A DNA stretch of 64,000 nt from Nymphaea colorata. Taxonomy: Eukaryota; Streptophyta; Magnoliopsida; Nymphaeales; Nymphaeaceae. The notes under the pieces were generated by a model. That model was not told the DNA's origin. It searched no databases and was given only the letters and a program-made list of their open reading frames with translations. A program made the position numbers and the translations under genes. Location of the stretch: NCBI RefSeq assembly GCF_008831285.2, contig NW_022204507.1, positions 1,610,001 through 1,674,000 on the forward strand, given 5' to 3'. Positions 45,690 to 58,938 of the stretch are shown here, in pieces (position 1 is the stretch's first letter; the number at the start of each line of letters is the position of its first letter).

Positions 45690-47950
45690 AAAAATTTGTA
45701 AAATAAAACGTATAAACATAGAGAAGAAGGATAAAAAACATCATCATGTACACATATACATATATAACATATATATACGTATGTGTCTTCATGATATTAA
45801 ACATAAAGAAATAACTTAAAATATCTGACTTCAAGTTTTATATAGGCTGGAGAAGTGCTTGGGCTAATGCAAAAGCCTAAGCTAAGTCTCGAATGCCACA
45901 TTAGAGAGGATTCTTACTTTCAAAAATCTTTTGAAAAGCATGATTTCAAATATTTTTATATATAAACGTAAAACATAATTATTCAATTTTTTACAAAGGA
46001 ATATGTTTTTCTCACCGTTGGGTATGGAATAAAATCAAACCATATAATAAGGTGCTCATTAGAGTTCCTAATTGGATGATTAAAAAGGAAACTAAACACA
46101 AGAATGACATGAAAATGGATATTAACATGTACATATTCGTGAGGGTTTTCCTAGGTTGGACAAATCTCAACCTCAAAATTTAACATAAAAATAAAAAGAA
46201 GAACCCCAAACAACACCTTCATTCTCGCCGTGCATTTATAGATAAATAGGAAAAATTAACCAACTATGCATGAACAATATCTCAAAACAAAGCAACATTC
46301 AACAACAGAAAGAACATGTTTCAATCATAGAATGAAATGTCATCTCATCTTCTAATGCTCTCGATGCACTCAAGAATAATTTGTTGACTTCAAAAAGTAG
46401 ATTTGAGGGCTATCTCATGTAGCCATGGGAAAATAAAGAAGAGAGAAAATAAGGAAAAGAAATGAACTGAGATATTTGTCACATACTTGTAATGAGAATG
46501 ATTTAGAAGATAAATTCTTACTTTAAAGACCTTAGAGTGGTCGTCGACGACTAAGGATATTGCCGAAAATGTAGCGCCTTTCATCTGTTGGTCTACCTGA
46601 GATGCCGAGGAGAGACTGCAATAGGGTCGGGTGAAGCAGGGGATGTTGCAGCTACCGAGAGAGCATACAGCTTCCAGTCGCCTTCACTCCCTCCTCAGAG
46701 CTCAAAATTGGGCATGCTTGGGCTCGTTGGAGTTGTGAGATCCTCAAGTACATCGTGGAGCCAATGATAGACTGAATCAGCAGTAGATCTGGATGGAACT
46801 GGTCGTGGAATAGGAACTATGAGAAAGCCTGGAAGACAAAAAAAACTACTCTTGTGAATATCCGATGATGAGATCTGAAGTTATGGCCTGTTGAACAGAG
46901 GTATGTTTCGTTGTAGCATGGACAAGAGTCACAAAAACAAGCGATTGGAAAACTCCGGCCGACTCTGGCCACTTCTCCAGTCGAGCTCTGAGGATGGAAC
47001 CGTAACACATTGGCGGTGCAGTCTGTGCAATACCAGAGTGATTGATAGCTGGAGGAGACAGCGACACCTAGATGATCAGCCACTGGAGGTGGAACTCTTT
47101 GCCTCGTATGAACAAGGGAGGGTTACAACAGGGGATAAATCGGTGGTAGGAGATTTGTTCATTCCGACCGGTAGGAGTCATAGCACCAGGTCAAGCTTGG
47201 GCTCATTGGAACCGTAGTAGGTCGGGGAACCGATTTGAAAAGGCATCATCTTGACCAAATGATTGTTGTTTTGATCGCCGGTCGTCCACGCCTTCGTCGG
47301 AAACCCAACTGCTGCCCGCAGGTCATCTGCTGCTACTGCCTGCAAAGCCAGATCGTCGGTCCCCCATGCTGTTCATCAAAAGCCCTCAACGTTGCTCGCC
47401 TATATCTCCTATTGTTGGCGGTGTGCCGTGCACTCAATCGTTGGCTGCCTTCCGCTTGATGCTATGTCGTTCGAACTCCGCCCCTTGCAGCGATGGTCGG
47501 GTGAGGAAGCACGCCCAATGACTCCTTGTGATGTCATTTGTCGATCCTCTGGCACCTTCTACTAGATTCTCGTGCAGTCCACATGAATCTGTAGCGGTGG
47601 TGATTAGATGCCGCTATACACCATCCTCATCGTGCGTGAGAGTGACTAGGTTTGGTCGACCTCTGAAGCAATGACTTGGCCCTCTCACCCTGATTGCACA
47701 AAAAAGTTGGTAATACAAGTTAGCAAGTTGGGTCTGGGTTTAGACCAGACCCACTAACATATATCTAAAGAAATGCGGGTCAAGTTTGGGTTTAAATCTC
47801 ACGTCTAAGTCTTGAATTTGTGTTTGGGTAAAAAACTTGGGTTTGAAGATTCACTTTAGATAGAACAAGCACTAACTTGTTCTGGGTTTAGTATTTAAAT
47901 CCGAATAATAAAATATAGTCTTTTTTTTGGAAAAATTTGGGGTGATAACA
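45690..47950 (-). repeat. 5' LTR (right copy) of gypsy C, truncated at its end
   Basis: Starts on the minus strand with TGTTATCACC at 47950. Homology with the left copy runs from 47740 down to 45690, where it jumps directly into pol. Confidence 0.65.
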
Positions 47951-48490
47951 GGGTCGAAACAAGATTCTTAATGTATTGAAAGAGAATGTTAGGAAAGTTT
48001 AGAACATAATGAAGTAGCACTGTGATAGAAATAGGCAAGAGTGAGTTTTCAAGGTTGGAGATTTAGCCTTAAGAATTTGCTTACATTTAAAGGAGGTCAC
48101 CGCAAGGGAGGAATAAACTCTCCCAAAGGTACCACGATCCATTCAAGGTGTTACAGGTGATCAGTTTGGTTGGTTACGAGATAGATTTACCTTGAGATTC
48201 AGGAATACATCCAGTGTTTTACATGTCAAGCCTAAAAGAATTTAGAGAGGATGAGGAAACTGCCCCATTACGCAATCCTCCGAGACCATGAAATGTTGAA
48301 GAGACCCGACCCTTGGAGGTTCTGGATCAGAAAAAAGATAGAAGAGAGTGTAGATTGGTTATATAATGGCTAGAGGAGTGGAGCAGCGATGAGGAAGAGG
48401 CATCCACCTGAAAAAATTCTGCTGACATACAACAACGTGTCCCTTGGTTTGGAGCTTGAGGACAAGTTGATTCTCAAGGGAGAGAGTATA
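47951..48490 (+). pseudogene. Gypsy A piece 3: integrase C-terminus and chromodomain-like tail
   Basis: Frames read RNKILNVLKENVRK-NIMK, FKVGDLALRI, then LKEFREDEE-like and HYAILRDHEMLKRPDPLEVL, ending with ADIQQRVPWFG and a purine tract. The order matches gypsy integrase C-termini. Several stops. Confidence 0.75.
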
Positions 48491-49879
48491 AAGTATATTG
48501 TTGGATGAATAAGGCTGCATAGGTGTCAGGAGCTAGAGACACATGATAGGATAGTTTCTTCGGTCATTAGTTGATTTTTATTTTAAGTTGGGTGATTTAC
48601 TAAATCAGGTTTGGAGCAATTCCACTAAGGACTCCAAGACCTAGTCTACCATCCCAATAAGAGGTGTAATTGGTGCATGGGGAACAATTAGCCTTAATGA
48701 AAAGAATAAGTTATATTGGAGAAACTTCCACCTCAAAGTGGAAGATGTCATGCTTATAGTGTGTGTGAGTAGTTTTTCTTTCTGTTGGTGTAATCATCTT
48801 GCAGGCGGAGATTATTTTCTTTCATAGGGAAGGTCACAGGACTTGGGGGCAATGCAGTCAACACTAGCATCACTAAATGGTTGCCATCCTCTCTGGTGTC
48901 ACCTCACTCCATCCTTGTAGGAACTGCCCAAGGTGCAGGCAGGCTCCATGTCAATCGACGAACGATGACGAGGTGGAATCTGTACTGACAGGCGACTACC
49001 ACTACGCTTAGGCATGCTCCTCATGCTGGTGGTAGAATGCACCTCTTAGTCTTCAGCCTTTGCCCTAGTGAAAGAGAGAGGGGGACAAGGTTGAACCTGA
49101 TGTCATCAAGATGGCTTCCGAATTTTAGGTCCTTTCATGGGATCCAGATCTGGCTGGCCAGTCCATTTCCTTATGAAAATCAATCCAGACCTAGTGTTGT
49201 CATGCTGATTCATGGTTTCCAAAATCCGGATTTTGGTCTAAGCCAATCCTTGGAACAACTTATAGTGGATCAAGGTCAAGGTTACCTCTAAACATGAACA
49301 TGGGAAATTGCCTACATCTACATTCGTGACCCCTTGAACATCCAATCCTAATCGAATCCCAACGGTACCTCCGTTTGATTTTTAGGCAGGTTAAGATCAG
49401 CCATTCCACACTTTGGGGGTCAGAGTGAGCTTCAACAGTGGCCCTTCCCCCTAGCTAAGCTCTGCTAAAAGCCCAACATACCTTAATTGGGATTCAGTGA
49501 AGGCACATAGCTAATGTTCCTTCCCTCGAGTTACTAGTTTTCTGATCATCCCTACACTAGTCCTTAATTTTTCTAAGGCCAGTCATTTTATTCCTATCCA
49601 AACCCTCATTATTATTCTAGACTTTACAAAGCCTTCCAAACTAACCAGCCTAAATCTACAACTCATTTCCTCACTTGAACCCCATCCCAGTACCCCCATA
49701 ACCTCACTAGCTTCCCTTGGCAAATCCTCCTCTTCGAGACTATCAAAGATTGTCGATAGTTATTTAGGCAAGATCTCAATGACCACATAACATACAGATC
49801 GAGGCAACCCAAAGGAGACCATATCAACCTCGATGATGATTATCTTTGGTATGGTCACCCTTATGAGTTGGTTATCAGT
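48491..49879. other. Unassigned stretch, possibly the 3' LTR of gypsy A and older repeat
   Basis: Follows the purine tract that ends gypsy A, so part may be its 3' LTR, but no second copy is in the window to test this. A plus-strand frame near 49735-49884 (…LDDDYLWYGHPYELVISEN) appears to continue past gypsy B at 58939. I do not recognise it. Confidence 0.4.
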
Positions 49880-49884
49880 GAGAA

Positions 49885-52331
49885 TGTCACTCCCCAACCC
49901 TTCAACCCCCAATTAAATTTTGTTTTAAACATAAATGTTGAGGTGCGACGACACAATAATTCAAAAGGAAATGAGCCATGTAATTCAAAACAATGAGGCA
50001 AACTTTCCATTATATAATCAATTTCGTTCATACAAAATTACTTTACATTTCTCAATAACACATATGACAAAAATGCCCCAAAACCATGACATTGATGCCT
50101 AACAAAAAAAAAACAAAGCATCAATAAGACCAAACAAGACACGCCAACATTACAATAGACCCAAAACCTCCCCAATAGGATGTGAGTAGAGCCATCTGAT
50201 CATCCTACTGCCCTGGGTCTGCAAAAACCTGAAAAAGAAAGACAATTCAAGACTTAGCCTTCGCAGTATGATAACAAGTTAGATAAATCCCTAAACATTT
50301 TAGGTAGGAGCTCAAATATGAGATATAACAATTACAAAAACAAATTACTATCATGTCGTGATAGGGCACATAGTCACATGACTTGTCAAAAAGACCCCTC
50401 ACATAAATCACGACACAGTCACACATTACATGCAACTCATGCATAAACATATCATTCTCTTTCATTTCATTCACATTGATTTCATTTACATTAACTTTGG
50501 TGAATTGATAGTTCCTATGGGTGCAAACACAAACACGTGCACACCACAGGCGGCCTACAGCCCGGAGACAACCCCTGTGGTGGCCTGAAACTATATAGGT
50601 CCATTCACGCTACAATGGAAGAGCACTCGTCCATGGATATGTGAATTCCAAGGAAAGATACTCAGCCTTCCTTGGGACACCCAGTTTGGGAATACGAGAG
50701 CCCAACACTTCAAGCACATCATACAACAATACCCTGTAGCCTTGCACCTCATGCTCTTTGAACAGGCGAGACCAGTGGTAAAGGCAGGACAACTCCCAAA
50801 CACATTGCTGCAAGCCACTGGTCTCTCATCTCTTATTCTTTCTTACTTATCACTATGGAAACACATTCACAAAATGACTGGTCAGCTGATGAGGATGGTT
50901 CACTCCATGAGTGCACCTATAGTTCCAAATGCCTCCACATGAGGGCTACACATATCATTAACATTCATAGCTAGCCGTTAAAACATTACGGGTACAACTA
51001 CTCTCCCATTTCATTCATTGTTTCGTGCCCATGTCACTGCATATGAAACATTACAACATTCACATCACTCAACACATCAATCATATCTTTCGAAACTTAG
51101 CCAAACCACAGAGAGTAGGATATGTACTACGCAGATCGATAGTAGCATGCGCCATGTAATCACAACGACAGTCCTACACCTTCTCCACCACATCAAATCT
51201 TTATCATGCTTCCTAATTGCTTCGAAAATCAACTCATTATGCTAAAAAAGATCATTGTAGACATGGTTCATCGTCCCTCCAAAATAGTCTTAGACTTTCT
51301 CCAAAATAGCAACGTCGCCAACATGCATTCTACTTTATCAAATCTTAAGTCTAGCATGCTCAATTAATAATTATACATGCTCCAACAACAAATATTTGAC
51401 AATTTAGGCTCGATTAAGCCTTGCTCACCCCAATCTTAGAGTCAAAACTGTTGTAGTGTTCTTGACAGCCACTTCAAGTGTTCGATCAAGCACCAATGCC
51501 AATGATTGCTCCCTGCCGTTGTCAACAACACAACCTAATGGCTGGTAAGAGGGGGGAAGACAGATTTCCCTAGCTGAAATCCAACTAAACGACGATCAAT
51601 ATGATGAGAGTCAACGAAAAAGTGGTCTAAGAGAGGGTCAGTCATTAGAAGAGGCCCACAGTAGTTGTGTGAGAGGTTGTAGACGAGTGAGAGAGGGCAC
51701 GAGAGGGTGAGAGTGGGAGAGAAACAACACATGTGAGGGAGATAGTGAGAGAAGGGAAACCAATGGTTCGGGTGAGGGAGAAAGGTCTGGCACAAGAGAG
51801 GAAGAGAGAGCGTAGGGAGTGTTCGATTGAGGGAGAGGGCTTGAGCAGAGAGTGAGAGACAGTGTGAGAGTGGCGGAGGAGGGGGATATCATGGGAGAGA
51901 GAGGAGGAAACATAAGAGACAAAGAGAGAGAATGCAGAGAAAGAGAGAGAGGGCGCGTGAGGAGCGTGGGGGGAAGAGGGTTGCACAGGAGGGAGGTCGT
52001 GCGGGAGAGAGGGAGAAGACTGGGGTTAGAGGGTAACGACAGAAACAACATGAAAGGGAGGAGGAGAAGAAAGAAGAGAGGAGAGGCAGGGGAACGACAG
52101 GTCTCACTTATGTGCCACCGCCACCGTCACCCTTCACCTCCAGTGCTACTGAAATTTTCTTTTGCCTCCTGTTCCTCTGCGTCTTGCTTCACACCCGTGA
52201 GAGAGAACGCAACGAAGGAGATGAAGAGGGAGAAGAGGAAGGGGAGCGTGTGGGGCTTTTCACCTGATGGGTTTGGGTTCGGGTCTGGATCCCGATCCAA
52301 ATCCAACTTGCTAAAAAGAATAACGTTACAT
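49885..52331 (-). repeat. 3' LTR of gypsy B (2447 bp)
   Basis: Plus-strand edges are TGTCACTCCCC and GTTACA, giving TGTAAC…GTGACA on the minus strand. The part 51119-52331 aligns closely with 57708-58933. The rest, 49885-51118, has no clear match in the right copy. Contains a purine-rich block of about 450 bp (51640-52090). Confidence 0.8.
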
Positions 52332-52349
52332 CCTACCTTCCTTAAATAA

Positions 52350-55300
52350 AATTTCGTCCTCGAAATTTAGATCATACCTCAATGTAAGAACAAGTGTGGA
52401 TTCTTCTTTCGCATATCATCCTAGAGTTCCCATGTACTCTCTTTCAACCCATGGTGTTACCATTCCACTCTTACTGAAGGAATCCTCTTGGTGCGAAGTA
52501 CTTGCTCTCTTTGATCCACAATTCTAATAGGTTTTTCTTCTATTGTCAAATAATCTTGCACTTGAATACCTTGTAAATCAATTACGTGTATATGATTGAG
52601 TACATATTTTCGAAGCATGGAAACATGAAAAACGTCATGGACATGACTCAAATTAGGTGGTAGTGCGAATCTGTACGCCACCTCTCTGATCTTCTCTAAT
52701 ATCTCAAAAGGTCCAATAAACCTTAGGCTCAACTTTTCCCTTAATACTAAATCGAAAAATGCCTTTAGTATGTGAAATTTTCAAGAACACATGATCGCCA
52801 ACCTCAAAAGCCAACTCTCTGCGTCGATTGTCGGCATAATTTTTCTGTCTACTCTGAGTAGTCAACAAATTTTTCTCTATCAATTGTACTTGGTCAGTGT
52901 AATGTTGCAATATCAAAGGGTTCTCGATCTTGCCATCACTCATTTCGGTCTAACAAGTTGGCGATCTACATGGCCTTTCATACAAGGTCTCAAAAGGTGT
53001 CATTCTGATACTAGAGTGGTAACTCTGCCAATTTCACATGTTTATCTCATTCTCCCTTCCAGTCTAAAACACAAGCACGTAACATGTCCTCTAAGGTGTG
53101 AATAGTCCTCTCAGATTGTCCATCAGTTTGGTGTTAGAATGTTGTACTTAGTTTATCCTTGGTCCCCAGTGCCTTCTGCAATTGCCCTCAAAACCTAAAG
53201 ATAAAACGTGGATTTCAATCTGCAATAATAGTCTTTGGCACTCCATGCAATCTCACTATCTCATCAATGTATAACTCTAGGAGACTTTTCAATGATTGAC
53301 TGATTCTGATTGGTAGAAAATGAGCAGACTTTGTAAGTCGATCAACAATTACCCATATGGCATCATGTTGTCATTTGGTGTGAGGCAAACCAACCACAAA
53401 ATCCATCATAATGTCCTCCAATTTTCACACTGGAATATCTATCATCTGCAACAAGCCTCCTCACCGTTGATGTTCAGCTTTGACCTGCTTGCAAACTAAG
53501 CACTTAACTACATATTCTGTAATTTCAAACTTCATTTTAGGCCACCAAAAATTTCGTTTCATATCCTGAAACATCTTTGTACTGGCACAATGTATAGCAA
53601 ATTTGAATTTGTGAGCTTCATCAAGCAACTAACACATCAACCCTTCATCTCTAGGGACATACAATCTTTGTCAAAACCAGAATGAACCATCTCCATCTTG
53701 ATACCAAGAAGCATCTGCCTTCTTACTTTCTTTTGTATTTGTAGCAAAATCTGGATCTTCCTTTTGCTTCAATATATGATCTTCCAACATAGGATGTCGT
53801 ATCAAGCCTATCATTATTGCTTTGTTTTCATCACAAAGTTGAGGCTTCTATGCTATCACATATTGTAACAATGTCCAAGAACGAGTCAACATACTGCACA
53901 TCGTTGCCTTAGCATGTCTGCTCAAAGTATCAGCCATCACATTCGCATTTCTCGGATGATATGATATTTTGAAATCATAATATTTTAAGTATTTAATCCA
54001 TCCTCTTTGTCTCAGATTGAGATCCTTTTGAGAGAATATGTACTTTAATGAATTGTGATTTGTAAACAACTCAAATATTGTCTCCATAGAAAAAGTGTCT
54101 CCATATATTCAACGTGAACACAACCGTCCCAATTCCAAATCGTGAGTGGGATAGTGTTTCTCATGTGCGTTCAACTGTCTTGATGTATAAGCCACTACGC
54201 GACCATGTTGCATCAATACACAACCATAACTGATTCCTGATGCATCGTTGTACACCACAAATCCAAAATGACCCGATGAAAGCATCAAAATAGGGGCGGT
54301 GATAAGCTTGTTCTTCAGAGTTTGGAAACTCTTTTCACACTCTTAATTCCAAGCAAACTTCAATCATTTTCTTAATAGCTTAGTCATGGGTGTAGCTATT
54401 TTCCAAAAGTCTTATATAAACCTGTGATAGTATCCTACCAATCCCAAAAAGCTTCTAACCTTAGTTATGCTGCATGGCATCCTCCAATCCTGTACAGATG
54501 ACTCTTTAGTTGGATCAACGAAAACTCCATCCTTTGAGATCACATGACTAATAAAGTTTACCTTCTCTAGTCATAATTCACATTTCGAGTACTTAGCATA
54601 TAACTTATGCTTGCGCAAAATACCCAACATACTCCTTAAGTGATCTCTGTGCACTGTCTTTTTATCTGAGTACACTAAAATATCATCAACAAACACAATA
54701 ACAAACTGATCAAAATAGTCTTGAAAAACCCGATTCATGAGGTCCATAAATGCTGCAGGAGCATTGGTCAACCCAAAAGATATGACCCTAAATTCATACT
54801 GCCCATATCTAGTTCGAAAGGCAGTCTTAACATCATCTTCTTCCTGAATCAAGAGTTGATGGTGACCTATCCTCAGATCAGTCTTGGAGAATACCTTTAC
54901 ATTCTTGAGCTGATCAAACAAGTCTTCAATTCTAGGAAGCAGATATTTATTCTTGATGGTGACTTGATTCAACATACAGTAATCTATACACAAACGCATC
55001 GTTCCATCCTTCTTTTTTACAAACAATACGAGTGCTCCCCAAGGTAACACACTAGGTTGAATGAAGCCCTTATCTAAGAGCTCCTGCAATTGCTTCTTCA
55101 ATTCTTCTAATTCTACTGGTACCATATGGTATGGTGCCTTATAAATATAAGTTGTCCTTGGTAACAACTCTATCTTAAATTAAACTGCTCGTGTTGGAGG
55201 CAAACTTGATAACTCTTCATGGAACATGTCGGGGTACTCACTCACAATGGCAACATTCTGTAACCTCACCCGCTCAGTCTCATTAGTCAACACATTGACC

Positions 55301-56984
55301 AAGAATGTAACACTCCTATTCTTTAACAATCGTTTAGCCTTTAGTGCATACATCAAGATCTTATCGGTTCGACTGACTTTTCATGCTTGGTATTCCACTG
55401 GTTTCATCTCATTAGTCCACAATTGTATTTGTTTCTTTCTGCAATCTATGTAGGCATAATGCGTGTATAGTCAATCCATGCTAAAAATGACATCAAACCC
55501 ACTAAGACTTATGATCACCATTGTGCAGGTAAGTCTTGTTGATAGATCTCCACATCTACATTAGGTAGATATTGGCTACACGAATCTTGCGCACGCATAG
55601 AGCTGACCACTTTTAAAACATACGACATCATCCTAGCCGACACTTTTAGCGAAGTGGTAAATTGACTAGACATAAAAGAATGAGTCGCCCCTGCATCAAA
55701 CAACACTCTAGCAATGTGAGAACCAACAAGTAGTTTACCTTCGATAAGATCGTGTGCCTAAAGTTCCTCCACGGTAGTTGCATAGACACATCCAACCTTC
55801 TGTTGGGTGTTAGAAGGACCGACCTCAGGCTTTTTTAAACTCTTTTTCTCGCATTGTGTACAATCTTTGATGAAGTGTCTCATCCTTCCACAATGCAAGC
55901 ATGCTCCGGTCTCCCGATAGCACGACTTCCCAGGGTGCACACATGAGCAAGTAGGGCACCACGGTGGAATCAGAGTTCTCACTGCTCCCTGTATGGTGTC
56001 ATTGCGGTTTAGCCTGTTCTGCCTGAATGCTCGGTCATCACGCCTCTCATAAGGCTTTGCGCTGCCTGCAAGATAGTGGTGCTTGGCATGTATATGTCCA
56101 TGTGTGTGTTGGCTTGTCTTCTTGTGATGGTCCTTATGTGTCCTCACCCAGTCCTCTTCCATGCGTCTAGCCATGGTGACTACCTCACCCAAATCACGAG
56201 GTTTGCTAGACATCACCTTGCGTCGTAACCCATGCACAAACTTGTCTGCTCTAGCCTCATTTGTAGTGTAGAGGTACGGACAATACACCTCCAAGTGCCA
56301 ATACTTAGTAACATATTCTTCCAAGCTCAAATGATTTTGCTGCAATTCAAGAAACTCTTACATCTTCTTGTTTCTAACAAGCATTGAAAAAGTAAGTACT
56401 GAAGAAGGAATCTCTAAACTGCTTCTATAAGATCGATTGTTGGCCTATGAACCGGATCTCACGGGTCGATTGCCACCATATTTTGACATCACCTTTCAAT
56501 TAATATGAGCCATAATTCACTTTGTCTCGTTCTGGCATCTTCAGAAGCTCAAAGATACCTCTTCAATCCATTCCTCTACCTTGTTTGGATTGCTATCTAA
56601 AGTAAAGATAGGCGGTTGCATTGACATAAATTGCTTGAATGACACCACTGTTGCTTTCTCATTAGGTGGTGAGATGATGTCTCTTGTAGGAGATGCATGA
56701 CTCCTCTTATTACTGATCAACGACTATACAAGGGAGGTCAATGTATGTAAGGTTGTCAGTAGTATAGTCTGCTGATCCATAGGTGGAGTCTGCCTCAGTG
56801 GGGTCTGGGCACCCACATTAGCCTGGGCGTACTGTTGCCCTGACATACTATCTTCTAATGGGGTATGTGCATCAGAATGGGCCAAACTTGGCTCTCTTTG
56901 TGCCTCTACAGCCGGCCTAGCTCGCTTCTTACCCCCTATGTTGGTACTCCATCTGTACAAACAAAAACCCTCATTCTCAAACAA
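52350..56984 (-). pseudogene. Gypsy B gag-pol relic
   Basis: Gag N-part at 56724-56984 and gag at 55758-56345 with FVHGLRRKVMS and knuckle CLHCGRMRHFIKDC. Protease FDAGATHSFMSS at 55515-55706. RT at 54571-55167 with [35 protein letters not shown] and [10 protein letters not shown] (catalytic DD intact). RNase H FTNHNSLKYIFSQKDLNLRQ at 53848-54087. Integrase C-terminus with [15 protein letters not shown] and [12 protein letters not shown]…[15 protein letters not shown] at 52457-52943. Frameshifts separate the blocks, so no full polyprotein can be made. Confidence 0.92.
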
Positions 56985-57103
56985 GGTCTATGACCAATCT
57001 TTCAAATCAAACCACGAATGTACATCAACACAATATCTCAAATCATTCGAGAATGCTTTTTAATGCACAATTCGGGTTGAGAAGATACTCGACTTGATAC
57101 CCC

Positions 57104-58933
57104 ATCTCATCTGTCCTAAGTAGTTATCAATTCTAGCATGCACATGCAATTGCATAGTAATTTTCAAAACACAACTTATCACATAAGCATCCAATTTTCA
57201 TGTATACATTCATTCAATTACATCACAAACATTCTATCATATTACAATCATTCAATAACATCACAATCACAGGATCCAACAATCCTGAAAACACATATTC
57301 AAAAGTCGGCCCCATGTAGGGATTTGCTAAGAATGCCGCCATACCTGCCACACATCCACAAAACACCCAAAAATGTTTTGAGCTTCAAATCTGGTCGCTC
57401 AAGGTCTACTTGACGTGCCTGGTGTACCTACAAACATAAGCAAGTGAATAAATTCTATACTTGTTCCGTTTTACAATCTATAGAAGTGTAAAATACAATC
57501 ATTGACGCATAGGTCATCACCTCAAGAAGGTGTCGATGAGTAGTGTTGACCCACAAAGCCCTCCAATAGGATACTTCCCAACTCATTGAGGTTGTCACCA
57601 AATGATTTAAGCTTTGTGCTTTCGATTTAAACCAATCACTAATCCATTCTCCCTTGCTTCCTTAGTTGAGGCGTCTTCCCAACATACACACTCTTTCCTA
57701 ACCAACATGTACTATGCACATCGACAATAGCGTGCGCCACGTAATCACAACGACGGTCCTACACCTTCTCCACCATATCAAATCTCTATCATGCTTCCTA
57801 ATTGCTTCAAAAATCAATTCATCATGCTGAAAAATAACATTGTAGACATGGATCATCACCCCTGCAAAATAGTCCTAGACTTTCCTCAAAATAGCAACGT
57901 CACCAACATGCATTCTACTTCATCAAATCTTAAGTCTAGCATCCTCAATTAATAATTATACATGCTCCAACAACAAATATTCAACAATTTAGGCTTGATT
58001 AAGCCTTTTTCACCCCAATCTTAGAGTCAAAACTGTTGTAGTGTACTTGACAACCACCTCAAGTATTTGATCAAGCGCCAATGCCAATGATTGATCGCTG
58101 CCATCGCCAACAACACGACTTAATTGCTGGTAAGAGGGGGAAGGCAGACTTCCCTAGCTGAAATCCAACCAAATGGCAATCAATATGACGAGAATAAACG
58201 AAAAAGAGGTTTAAGAGAGGGGTCTGTCGTTATAAGATGCCCACGGTAGTTGCGTGGGAGGCTGAAGACAAGAGAGAGAGGGCACGAGAGAATGGGAGTG
58301 GGAGAGAGACAGTGCACGTGATTGAGACAGTGAGAGAGGGGAAACCAAGGCTTCAGGTGAGGGGGAAAGGTCTGGCACAAGAGAGAAAGCATAAGGAGTG
58401 TTCGGTTGAGGGAGAGGGGTGGAGCAAAGAAAGCGTGGGCAAGGAGAGAGTGAGAGAGAGCGTGAGAGTGGCGGAGGAGGGATAGCACAGGAGAGAGAGG
58501 AGGAAACAAAAGAGACAAAGAGAGAGAATGCAGAGAAAGAAAGAGAGGGCGCGTGAGGAGCATGGGGGGAAGAGGATTGCGCAGGAGGGAGGCCGTGCGG
58601 GAGAGAGGGAGAAGACTCGGGTTAGAGGGAAACAACAAAAACAACGTGAGAGGGAGGAGGAGAAGAAAGAAGAGAGAAGGGAGAAGAGGTAGGGGAACGA
58701 CAGGGCTCAACTTATGCACCGCCGCCGCCATCACCCTTCACTCCGCTGCTGCTGAAGTTTTCTTCCGCCTCTTGTTCCTCTGCATCCTACTTCACACCTA
58801 TGAGAGAGAAAGCAACGAAGGAGATGAAGAGGGAGACGAGGAAGGGGAACCCATGGGGCTTTTCATCCAATGGGTTTGGGTTCGGGTCTGGATCCCGATC
58901 AAAATCCAACCTACTAAAAAGAATAATGTTACA
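57104..58933 (-). repeat. 5' LTR of gypsy B (about 1.8 kb; inner edge uncertain)
   Basis: 58933 marks the TGTAAC start on the minus strand. 57708-58933 matches the 3' LTR. A primer-site-like sequence (minus strand GGGGTATCAAGTCGAG, about 57088-57103) suggests the inner edge. The segment next to it differs from the 3' LTR, so this copy has suffered a deletion or replacement. Confidence 0.6.
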
Positions 58934-58938
58934 GAGAA

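Larger units (their letters stand above)
39410..47950 (-). mobile_element. Deleted Tat/Ogre-like gypsy element (C) with very long LTRs, nested in gypsy A
   Basis: Two direct repeats, about 40716-43124 and 45690-47740, flank a minus-strand pol fragment. The right edge read on the minus strand begins TGTTATCACCCCAAATTTTT, a normal LTR start. Gypsy A resumes in frame outside both edges, with flanks GGGGT and AGGGT as a probable duplication. Gag, protease, the primer site and the end of the 5' LTR are missing, as are integrase and the start of the 3' LTR, so two internal deletions are inferred. The left repeat extends to 39410, suggesting an original LTR above 3.5 kb. Confidence 0.7.
32960..48490 (+). 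mobile_element. Gypsy element A, in three pieces (32960-34280, 39224-39409, 47951-48490)
   Basis: Plus-strand Ty3/gypsy pol interrupted twice. Piece 1: RT C-terminus (YLGHVISQGKS), RNase H (IKTDACNTSVGEVL, SAYEQELRTL) and integrase (DFVEGLLTSNGKNVTF, HPQSEGQTEVVNRVLD). Piece 2 continues in frame (TCFRCFTRYL…EYSHNTAWHSS, PYKIVHGRASPK, GDEEVDWLL). Piece 3 has RNKILNVLKENVRK, FKVGDLALRI and a chromodomain-like tail up to a purine tract AAGGGAGAGAG near 48478-48488. Several stops make it a pseudogene. The 5' half of the element is missing. Confidence 0.85.
49885..58933 (-). mobile_element. Tekay-type chromoviral gypsy retrotransposon (B), duplication GAGAA
   Basis: GAGAA flanks it at 49880-49884 and 58934-58938. 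The 3' LTR starts TGTAACGTTATTC at 52331. It is preceded on the minus strand by the signature CGAGGACGAAATTTTATTTA then AGGAAGGTAGGA, known from Tekay/Del elements. Minus-strand gag, protease, RT, RNase H and integrase follow in normal order between 52457 and 56984. The 5' LTR is shorter and partly unlike the 3' LTR. Frameshifts occur throughout. Confidence 0.9.

Noticed and set aside
51638-52349. Long leucine/serine/proline-rich and arginine-rich ORFs, repeated at 58180-58969
   Set aside because: They come from the purine-rich block of the gypsy B LTR and occur in both LTR copies. No domain or start context supports a protein.
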